The notes under the pieces are model-generated. The model saw only the letters and a program-made list of their open reading frames with translations, searched no databases and was not told the DNA's origin. 6,656 nt of DNA, from the NCBI GenBank assembly GCA_003566935.1, contig PXBM01000041.1, positions 1 through 6,656 of the forward strand, given 5' to 3'. Position 1 is the stretch's first letter. The number at the start of each line of letters is the position of its first letter. This document shows positions 1-5,476 of the stretch, piece by piece. Both the position numbers and the translations under genes were made by a program. This stretch comes from Syntrophomonadaceae bacterium (GTDB taxonomy: Bacteria; Bacillota; Dethiobacteria; DTU022).

Positions 1-67
1 CAGGCAGGACTCGAACCTGCAACCTACCGGTTAACAGCCGGTCGCTCTGCCATTGAGCTACTGAGGA
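1..67 (-). tRNA. tRNA-Asn (GUU anticodon), 3' end cut by the window edge
   Basis: The minus strand from 67 down to 1 folds as a tRNA. The acceptor 5' strand is TCCTCAG, the D stem is GCTC/GAGC around a 7-base loop, the anticodon stem is ACCGG/CCGGT with loop CTGTTAA giving anticodon GTT (Asn), the variable loop is AGGTT, and the T stem is GCAGG/CCTGC around TTCGAGT. Three bases of the 3' acceptor strand (CTG) pair with CAG; the remaining four pairs, the discriminator base and any encoded CCA lie outside the window. It decodes AAC/AAU codons. It lies downstream of rpoD on the same strand and has its own strong promoter. No mismatch is visible in the part that can be seen. Confidence 0.96.
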
Positions 68-84
68 ACCTTATCGGCATTAGT

Positions 85-113
85 ATTATACTTAAAGGAA
101 TGGGGCCCGTCAA
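85..113 (-). promoter_or_regulatory. Near-consensus sigma-A promoter for tRNA-Asn
   Basis: On the minus strand TTGACG (108-113) is followed by a 17-bp spacer (91-107) and a perfect TATAAT (85-90). The predicted start is a G near position 78, giving a leader of about 11 nt before the mature tRNA 5' end at 67. Five of six -35 bases and all six -10 bases match the housekeeping consensus at optimal spacing. This suggests that the tRNA is transcribed strongly and independently of the dnaG-rpoD operon. A GGGCCCC-type GC run directly after the -35 makes the upstream part of the spacer GC-rich, while the part next to the -10 is AT-rich. Confidence 0.88.
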
Positions 114-160
114 GAGTTTCCACATAAAATAATAGTTTTTTTGAAGCAGAAAGTTACTCT

Positions 161-1276
161 TTATTCGAGGTAATCACGAAGCCTTTTACTGCGCATGGGA
201 TGCCGGAGCTTGCGCAAAGCCTTTGCTTCAATCTGCCTAATGCGCTCCCGGGTAACACCGAAAAACTGCCCAACTTCTTCAAGCGTCCTGGATCGACCAT
301 CATCAAGGCCAAAACGCAGCCTTAATACTTTTTCTTCCCGGGCAGATAAAGTATCGAGCACGTCTTCCAGTTGTTCTTTTAACAGTTCAAAAGCTGCTGC
401 ATCGGCAGGAGCCTGCGCTTCATGGTCTTCGATAAAATCACCGAGATGACTGTCATCCTCTTCACCAATCGGGGTTTCAAGTGAAACAGGCTCCTGGGCA
501 ATTTTCAGGATCTCCCTGACCCTTTCTTCACTGATATTCATTTCCTGGGCAATTTCTTCGGGCAGGGGTTCACGACCCAACTCCTGGACAAGCTGTCGAG
601 AAATACGGATCAGCTTATTAATTGTTTCAACCATGTGAACCGGTATACGAATAGTCCTGGCCTGATCAGCTATAGCCCTGGTGATGGCCTGCCGAATCCA
701 CCAGGTAGCATAAGTACTGAACTTATAGCCCTTACGATAATCAAACTTCTCTACCGCTTTAATTAAACCAAGGTTTCCTTCCTGGATCAAGTCTAGAAAA
801 AGCATACCCCTTCCTACATATTTTTTGGCTATGCTTACTACCAATCGAAGGTTTGCCTCTGCTAACCGCCTGCGGGCATCTTCATTGTTTTGCTCAATAG
901 CCTTAGCCAGCTCAACTTCCTCTTCTGAAGTAAGGAGAGGAATTTTGCCAATTTCCTTCAGGTACATCCGCACAGGATCATTTACTGTAACCCCTTCAGG
1001 AACAGAGAGCAAATCGCTGCCTCCGGTTTTAGCACCTCCATCAGAACCACCATCCTGGGCTGCTTCCTTAACTGGTGCGGTCGTATCATCGGTTATCTCA
1101 ATACCATGTTGAGCTAATTTATCATAGAAGTTATCCAGGGCTTCCACTGAAAGCTCATACGGCTGCAGTGTTTCAATGATTTCTTTATAGCTAATTGAGC
1201 CCTTATTTTTTCCACGTTCAACTAATTCAAGTTGAGCATCTTCCAGGGAAATAGTTTTCTCTAAATCTTTAGCCAT
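161..1276 (-). CDS. rpoD: RNA polymerase primary sigma factor SigA/RpoD (sigma-70 family, group 1)
   Basis: This is the housekeeping sigma factor, which directs core RNA polymerase to -10/-35 promoters. The protein has 371 residues, the usual size of compact Firmicutes SigA, and lacks the large non-conserved insertion of proteobacterial RpoD. Regions in order: region 1.1 (about 5-62), a flexible Gly/Asp/Ala-rich linker (about 63-90), region 1.2 with [11 protein letters not shown] (100-110), region 2.1-2.4 with the core-binding [18 protein letters not shown] (162-179) and the -10-recognising [13 protein letters not shown] (189-201), region 3.0-3.1 from [15 protein letters not shown] (207-221), region 3.2 with [22 protein letters not shown] (from 263), and region 4 with the -35-recognising helix-turn-helix [20 protein letters not shown] (331-350). 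The ATG start is supported by a strong ribosome binding site and the standard N-terminus. It overlaps dnaG by 8 bp and is the last protein gene of the pair. All expected regions are intact. Confidence 0.98.
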   Translation of the reverse strand: MAKDLEKTISLEDAQLELVERGKNKGSISYKEIIETLQPYELSVEALDNFYDKLAQHGIEITDDTTAPVKEAAQDGGSDGGAKTGGSDLLSVPEGVTVNDPVRMYLKEIGKIPLLTSEEEVELAKAIEQNNEDARRRLAEANLRLVVSIAKKYVGRGMLFLDLIQEGNLGLIKAVEKFDYRKGYKFSTYATWWIRQAITRAIADQARTIRIPVHMVETINKLIRISRQLVQELGREPLPEEIAQEMNISEERVREILKIAQEPVSLETPIGEEDDSHLGDFIEDHEAQAPADAAAFELLKEQLEDVLDTLSAREEKVLRLRFGLDDGRSRTLEEVGQFFGVTRERIRQIEAKALRKLRHPMRSKRLRDYLE

Positions 1277-3101
1277 TGAAATCCCCTCCTTTCCCTAAAA
1301 GATCAGGGTTACTGCCTTTATGCTTTATCAATTCATTTTCTCTTTTTAGCAATTCATTCGCCTCTTTATGCATTCCGCGGGCTTCATAGTTTTTCCGCTT
1401 TTCTTCCAACTCTTTTAACTTTCTATTTATCCAAAGCATATGCAATTTCTTAATATTATCACTTAGCATACGCTTCGCTGTTTGATCTGCAATATCCTGC
1501 ATCTCAGGATTAGTTGCCGCTTCGGAAATAATGCTAACAATTTGTTGATCTTCAAACTTATTAAGCAGTTTTTCTGCACTGAATACCAATTCTCCTGCGC
1601 TCAGGTTCCAAATTTCCTCAATAACTTTTTTTGCCTCTGAACTGTCTATATAATTCAGCTTTAAAAGATTTCGCCCTTCTTCGGCTATTTCCTTGCTATG
1701 AAGCATCAAAGATAATATATTTTTTTCTTCCGGCCTGAGTCTTATCTTTTGCGGCTCAGTTTCTTCGCTTAAATCCTCTTTTTTCCACTTCCGATTATCA
1801 TAGCTTCGTCGTTTTTTCAACTCCCGGCGCAGGGCATCTTCCTCGATGCCCAAAATTTCAGCAGCCTTTTTCAGGTAATAATCCTGCTCAATTTGATTGA
1901 CAGCTGTCAGCAGGAAAGGCATCAATTCTTCAATGAAGTCTATTCTGCCCTTATCTGAAGCTAAATCATGGCGCTTCTCAAGCTGTTGGAGCCGGTATTT
2001 TATCAAAGGCACGGCCTCACTGACAAGATCATGAAACTTTTCCGGCCCATTTTCCCTTATATATGTGTCAGGATCACTGCCTACGGGCATCTCGGCAACC
2101 TGGACAAGGCAACCAGTTGACTGAAGGATGGCCAAACCGCGCCATGTGGCAGCCTGACCCGCAGTATCAGAATCATAGGCAGTAACTACCGTATCTGCTT
2201 GATTGCGCAGAAGCCTCCCCTGCTCAGCAGTCAACGCAGTACCCAGGGATGCAACACAATTCTTTATCCCCGCTTGGTATGCGGTAATCACATCTGTATA
2301 CCCTTCTGTCACTATAGCTTTTTTTTGCCTCCGGATTTCTTCCCGTGCTAGATTCAGTCCGTAAAGCATATTACCCTTATCAAAAACAGGTGTTTCCGGA
2401 GAATTTAAATACTTTGGGCCGAATTTATCTCCTTCTGACATTGTTCTGCCACCAAAGCCGGAAGTTTTGCCGCTGATATTAAAAATTGGGAATATTACCC
2501 GATCCCTGAAGCGATCGTAATAACCTTTCTCCCTGCCCGGTGACACCAGACCGCTTTTAACCATCAAATCTGGCGGAGCTCCTTTTTTTAAAGCAAAATT
2601 ATAAAAGCCTGTCCACCCGGCCGGAGCATAACCCAGCTTAAACAATTCTATTGTTTCCTGTTTAATTCCTCTTTTCAACAAATAATTATAAGCCTTTTTG
2701 CCGCCTTCGCTATTATGCAAATGATAAGTATAATAACGGGTAGCAAGCTCATTAAGTCGGTAAATTTTATCTTTAAGGCTTTCCACACCGGTCTGAGCTT
2801 TTTTTTCAGGAATTGTAACACCAGCTTTATTCGCGAGGTAGTGGGCAGCTTCCGGAAAAGTAAGATTTTCCATTTGCATAATCAAGCTAAAAACATTGCC
2901 TGATGCTCCACAGCCAAAGCAATGATAAAGCTGCTTGTCAGGAGAAACAGAAAAAGAAGGTGTTTTTTCATTATGAAACGGACATAAACCGACCATATTC
3001 TTGCCTCTTCGCTCCAGCTTTATATATTCATTAATCAAACTGACCAGGTCTGTTCTTTGCCTGACTTCATCAACTATTTCTTCCGGTATACCCTGAGACA
3101 T
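1269..3101 (-). CDS. dnaG: DNA primase DnaG
   Basis: This bacterial replicative primase makes short RNA primers for leading- and lagging-strand synthesis, working with the DnaB-type helicase. It has 610 residues, the normal family length. The N-terminal CHC2 zinc-binding domain has ligands C40, H43, C61 and C64 within [13 protein letters not shown] and YHCFGCG. The RNA polymerase domain includes [12 protein letters not shown] (197-208) and GFGGR (215-219). The TOPRIM catalytic motifs follow: EGYTD (266-270, catalytic Glu266), AYDSDTAG (308-315, metal-binding Asp310 and Asp312) and DPDTYIREN (343-351). The C-terminal region (about 450-600), rich in charged helices, matches the position of the helicase-interaction domain. 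The ATG start has an AGGTG-type Shine-Dalgarno sequence 5 nt upstream and gives the expected [18 protein letters not shown] start. It is transcribed with rpoD and overlaps it by 8 bp. Several A7-A8 runs occur in the coding strand, but the frame is intact. Confidence 0.98.
   Translation of the reverse strand: MSQGIPEEIVDEVRQRTDLVSLINEYIKLERRGKNMVGLCPFHNEKTPSFSVSPDKQLYHCFGCGASGNVFSLIMQMENLTFPEAAHYLANKAGVTIPEKKAQTGVESLKDKIYRLNELATRYYTYHLHNSEGGKKAYNYLLKRGIKQETIELFKLGYAPAGWTGFYNFALKKGAPPDLMVKSGLVSPGREKGYYDRFRDRVIFPIFNISGKTSGFGGRTMSEGDKFGPKYLNSPETPVFDKGNMLYGLNLAREEIRRQKKAIVTEGYTDVITAYQAGIKNCVASLGTALTAEQGRLLRNQADTVVTAYDSDTAGQAATWRGLAILQSTGCLVQVAEMPVGSDPDTYIRENGPEKFHDLVSEAVPLIKYRLQQLEKRHDLASDKGRIDFIEELMPFLLTAVNQIEQDYYLKKAAEILGIEEDALRRELKKRRSYDNRKWKKEDLSEETEPQKIRLRPEEKNILSLMLHSKEIAEEGRNLLKLNYIDSSEAKKVIEEIWNLSAGELVFSAEKLLNKFEDQQIVSIISEAATNPEMQDIADQTAKRMLSDNIKKLHMLWINRKLKELEEKRKNYEARGMHKEANELLKRENELIKHKGSNPDLLGKGGDFNG
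1285..1292 (-). promoter_or_regulatory. Ribosome binding site of rpoD, inside the 3' end of dnaG
   Basis: AAAGGAGG on the minus strand lies 8 nt before the rpoD ATG (1274-1276). It sits wholly within the dnaG coding sequence, where the same bases encode part of the terminal GKGGD residues. Ribosomes finishing dnaG therefore pass over the rpoD initiation site, an arrangement consistent with translational coupling. The strength of the site also suggests that rpoD can be translated more than dnaG, which has a weaker site. That fits the larger cellular need for sigma factor than for primase, but this is inference. Confidence 0.85.
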
Positions 3102-3106
3102 AAAAA

Positions 3107-3112
3107 CACCTA
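3107..3112 (-). promoter_or_regulatory. Ribosome binding site of dnaG
   Basis: TAGGTG on the minus strand ends 5 nt before the dnaG ATG (3099-3101), separated by a run of T. It is a moderate match to the AGGAGGUG anti-Shine-Dalgarno complement and clearly weaker than the sites in front of rpoD and the flavoprotein gene. Confidence 0.65.
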
Positions 3113-3138
3113 CTATCAGTTAACAGGTTTTCTTAAAG

Positions 3139-3144
3139 ATTATA
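3139..3144 (-). promoter_or_regulatory. Candidate -10 element of the dnaG-rpoD promoter
   Basis: A perfect TATAAT lies on the minus strand 37 bp before the dnaG start codon, downstream of the previous gene's terminator, so dnaG-rpoD needs a promoter here. The hexamer 17 bp upstream (3162-3167, CATAGA) is a poor -35 match, so the promoter may be weak or activator-dependent. An alternative in the same gap is GTGACA (3170-3175) with an 18-bp spacer and TAAATT (3146-3151), which has a better -35 but a poorer -10. The sequence alone does not decide between them. Confidence 0.45.
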
Positions 3145-3164
3145 AAATTTACCCTATCCAATCT

Positions 3165-3199
3165 ATGCCTGTCACAGATTTTTTTCTTCGACAGGCCAT
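3165..3199. repeat. Inverted repeat upstream of dnaG
   Basis: The 7-bp arms GCCTGTC (3167-3173) and GACAGGC (3190-3196) are perfect inverted repeats separated by 16 bp, and the flanking AT/AT bases can extend the match if one base is bulged. The spacer is A/T-rich. The repeat lies after the upstream terminator and abuts the -35 region of the candidate dnaG promoter, so it could be a regulator binding site. It has no GC-stem-plus-T-tract form and does not look like a terminator. A chance occurrence is possible. Confidence 0.45.
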
Positions 3200-3216
3200 T
3201 GACCTTTCCTTCTTTC

Positions 3217-3255
3217 TAATATTAAAGCCCCGGCACCTTCTTGGATACCGGGGCT
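3217..3255 (-). terminator. Intrinsic terminator after the iron-sulfur flavoprotein gene
   Basis: Downstream of the TAG stop at 3280-3282 the minus-strand transcript forms AGCCCCGG (3248-3255) pairing with CCGGGGCT (3226-3233). The stem extends inward by a G-T pair, an A-T pair and two C-G pairs with one bulged T, leaving an AAGAA loop. The 3' tail TTTAATATT is only moderately T-rich. On the plus strand the hairpin is followed by CTTGAAG, so it functions only for the minus-strand gene. It separates this gene from the dnaG-rpoD operon. Confidence 0.85.
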
Positions 3256-3279
3256 CTTGAAGTCTTCTATGAAGCTACT

Positions 3280-5367
3280 CTAAGCTTCCTCTTCTTCAGG
3301 CTCCGGTTTTGTAAGCGCCTCGGCTACAAGTTCTTCAAACTTATTTAATTCTTCTCCGGCTATTTCAGTATAAGCGATACACTCACGCTCCATACCGAGC
3401 ATTTCCATCAGGTCAGAAGCATGAGCGGCTTTTCTCTGCGACCAGTAACTGACGTCTTTATACTGGCACTCGAATTTATCACTTTCTTTACAGCCGACCA
3501 AAACTACTTTGTCTGCACCAGCTTCAATCGCCTTTAGAAGGTGTGCCGTGTCAAGCTTGGCAACACAAGGGTACCGAACAACCCCAATATCTTTGAATTC
3601 CCGGTTAACAAATTCCGGCAGAGCAAAGGCCCCGTAAGAACAGGTAATCGCCAAAACCGTATCTTTTCCATTTTTACCGGCTACCATTTTTTCAACTGCC
3701 GGCTCAATAGCAGCAACCGCTTCTTCTACATAGGGAGCACGGAATTTAATAGCATAAACCGGGCAGAAACTGATACAGATGCCACAAGCCTGGCACTGGT
3801 CGTTACGGACTTCAACTTTACCTTCAGCATTAACAATAGGCACATCATAAGGGCATACCCTGACGCAGGTCAGGCAGTGCACACATAAATCTTCATCCTG
3901 GTTTGCCCCGGCAGCACAGGTCAGACAGCGGCGGGCTTCACATACAGCCAGCTCGGCGTCATAACCGATTTCAGCCTGCTTAAAGTGCTTCACCCGTTCT
4001 TCCGGGGTTAGCATCGGTATTTCATGACGAGCCATCTGGCCGATTTCACCGGCAACTTTCTCATCAAGCTTTTCAAGCTCCGGTTTTTGTTCGTATTCGA
4101 CCTTGGCCACATCGAAATCTTTGCCCAGAAGATAAGCGGAAACTGCCTGGGCGGCCAACCTACCATTACCCATGGCCTGAACGGCAGAACCAGGACCGGT
4201 AATCATTTCACCGCAGCTAAAGACTCCTTCGCGGCTGGTGGTCATTTTGTTGCTATTAAAAACAACAATGCCACGCTCATTTAATTCAACCTGATCGCGT
4301 AGAGGCTCGGGATCTCCACCCTGGCCAATCGCATATATAACAATATCTGCATCCAATACCTTTTTATTATCCCGGTTAAATTCAGGATTGAAACGTCCTT
4401 CCGGATCGAAGACGCAGCTGCACTCTACTACTTCAAGGCCGGTAACTTTATCACCGTCCCTGGTAATTTTATCAGGACCCCAGGAGGTATTGAACTCGAC
4501 TCCCTCTTCCCTGGCTTCTTCAATTTCCCATTCAAAAGCCGGCATTTCTTCATCACACTCAAGACAGGCCAGCTTAACCTTTGCCGCGCCTGACCTCAGG
4601 GCAGACCGGGCAACATCCATGGCCACATTGCCGCCGCCTATAACAACAACAGTGGGATTTCCTTCAAACTTGAACCCTTCTCTTTTTACAGCTTTCAGGA
4701 ATGGCAGGGCATAGATAACTCCATCGCCTTCTGTACCGGGAATATTCAAACCTTTACTTACCGGTAAGCCCAGGGCCAGAACAACTGACTTGTAACCTTC
4801 CTCCTCAAGCTGATCAATTGTGATATCTTTCCCAAACTCTACGCCATATTTAAACTCCACTCCCTGTTCAGCAATTTCATCAATATCCTGGTCCATTGCT
4901 TCGTCCGGTAGACGGTAGAGTGGTATATAGTGGCGAACTGCTCCACCTGCAGATTCTTCCCGTTCGAAAACAGTTACTTCTGCTCCCTGGCGGGCCAGGT
5001 CAAAAGCTGCGGTTAAGCCCGATGGGCCTGCTCCGATTACAGCAACCTTACCTTTCAGCTTTGGTCCTCCTTCAAGGGGCTGAATCTCTGCCTTGCCGTT
5101 TTCAACTGCAAAACGCTTTAATCCGCGAATAGATGGTGGTTTATCAACATCATTACGGCGGCATTCATCTTCACAGTGATGAGCACAGATGGTGCCACAA
5201 ACAAAGGGCAGGGGATTAGTTTCCTTGATTATCGCCAGCGCCCGGTCGAAATCGCCGGTTGCTATGGCCAGCAAATAATCACGGACACCCTGGTTTACCG
5301 GACAGGCAGACTGGCAGGGCGGGTGAATACTGTCCAAAGTTAGTTCATGGTTATCATGTTGGGTCAA
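3280..5367 (-). CDS. Modular iron-sulfur flavoprotein: GltD/NfnB-like NAD(P)H oxidoreductase fused to 2x[4Fe-4S] ferredoxin and MvhD/FlpD-like domain
   Basis: This predicted soluble electron-transfer protein has 695 residues and no membrane segment. Residues about 15-95 form the N-terminal Fe-S domain of the GltD/dihydropyrimidine dehydrogenase type, with C18, C22, C57, C61, C65 and C69. An FAD-binding Rossmann fold follows (VAVIGAGPSGLTAA, 108-121), then an NAD(P)-binding fold (VVIGGGNVAMDVARSALRSG, 241-260) and the closing FAD motif around CGEMITGPGSAVQAMGNGRLAA (from 385). EARRCLTC (477-484) is typical of this family. Two CxxCxxCxxxC motifs (C495/498/501/505 and C525/528/531/535) indicate a 2x[4Fe-4S] ferredoxin. 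Residues about 570-660 resemble the MvhD/FlpD domain of hydrogenase and heterodisulfide-reductase complexes, with C576, C600, C626 and C634. The tail is acidic. The start is TTG, supported by AAGGAG 8 nt upstream; no in-frame ATG occurs before residue 158. It probably exchanges electrons between NAD(P)H and an Hdr-like or other partner. The partner and substrate are unknown, and no partner gene lies in this window. Confidence 0.88.
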   Translation of the reverse strand: MTQHDNHELTLDSIHPPCQSACPVNQGVRDYLLAIATGDFDRALAIIKETNPLPFVCGTICAHHCEDECRRNDVDKPPSIRGLKRFAVENGKAEIQPLEGGPKLKGKVAVIGAGPSGLTAAFDLARQGAEVTVFEREESAGGAVRHYIPLYRLPDEAMDQDIDEIAEQGVEFKYGVEFGKDITIDQLEEEGYKSVVLALGLPVSKGLNIPGTEGDGVIYALPFLKAVKREGFKFEGNPTVVVIGGGNVAMDVARSALRSGAAKVKLACLECDEEMPAFEWEIEEAREEGVEFNTSWGPDKITRDGDKVTGLEVVECSCVFDPEGRFNPEFNRDNKKVLDADIVIYAIGQGGDPEPLRDQVELNERGIVVFNSNKMTTSREGVFSCGEMITGPGSAVQAMGNGRLAAQAVSAYLLGKDFDVAKVEYEQKPELEKLDEKVAGEIGQMARHEIPMLTPEERVKHFKQAEIGYDAELAVCEARRCLTCAAGANQDEDLCVHCLTCVRVCPYDVPIVNAEGKVEVRNDQCQACGICISFCPVYAIKFRAPYVEEAVAAIEPAVEKMVAGKNGKDTVLAITCSYGAFALPEFVNREFKDIGVVRYPCVAKLDTAHLLKAIEAGADKVVLVGCKESDKFECQYKDVSYWSQRKAAHASDLMEMLGMERECIAYTEIAGEELNKFEELVAEALTKPEPEEEEA

Positions 5368-5375
5368 TTAGATCA

Positions 5376-5381
5376 CTCCTT
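5376..5381 (-). promoter_or_regulatory. Ribosome binding site deciding a TTG start for the flavoprotein
   Basis: AAGGAG on the minus strand lies 8 nt before the TTG at 5365-5367. The ATG triplets just downstream are out of frame, and the first in-frame ATG would delete the N-terminal Fe-S domain and the FAD motif. The TTG is therefore the best-supported start codon. Confidence 0.85.
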
Positions 5382-5383
5382 GC

Positions 5384-5453
5384 GACTATTTTAACTTACT
5401 TCTTATTCGCCAAAAAAATTCTTTCTCCTGTTTATATGAACTGACTATTTTAA
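5384..5453. repeat. 11-bp direct repeat in the leader of the flavoprotein gene
   Basis: On the minus strand TTAAAATAGTC occurs at 5443-5453 and again at 5384-5394, 59 bp apart from start to start. The upstream copy contains the candidate -10 hexamer. The downstream copy lies just in front of the ribosome binding site and is too close to serve as a promoter. The pair could be a tandem regulator site, or it could be chance in AT-rich DNA. Confidence 0.5.
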
Positions 5454-5476
5454 GATTTAATCTTTTTACTATTCAA
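5447..5476 (-). promoter_or_regulatory. Candidate promoter of the flavoprotein gene
   Basis: TTGAAT (5471-5476) begins directly after the ppdK stop codon and is followed by an 18-bp spacer and TAAAAT (5447-5452). Four of six and five of six positions match the sigma-A consensus. The spacer holds the palindrome AAGATTTAATCTT (5452-5464), which overlaps the first base of the -10 and could be an operator. The whole 109-bp gap is AT-rich and has no GC-rich terminator, so read-through from ppdK is also possible. Confidence 0.35.

Noticed and set aside
110..160. Long-range pairing AGAGT with ACTCT after rpoD as a terminator
   Set aside because: Only five pairs with a large loop and no GC stem or T tract; it is unlikely to terminate transcription.
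1333..1361. TTGCTA-17-GATAAA as a promoter for rpoD inside dnaG
   Set aside because: Each hexamer matches the consensus at only four of six positions in AT-rich lysine-coding DNA; this is not enough to call.
3541..3888. A 115-codon open frame on the plus strand
   Set aside because: It is antisense to the ferredoxin and MvhD-like part of the flavoprotein, whose cysteine motifs show which strand is coding.
5388..5393. Second TAAAAT as a -10 element for the flavoprotein gene
   Set aside because: A start from it would fall on the ribosome binding site, and no -35 match is found at normal spacing.
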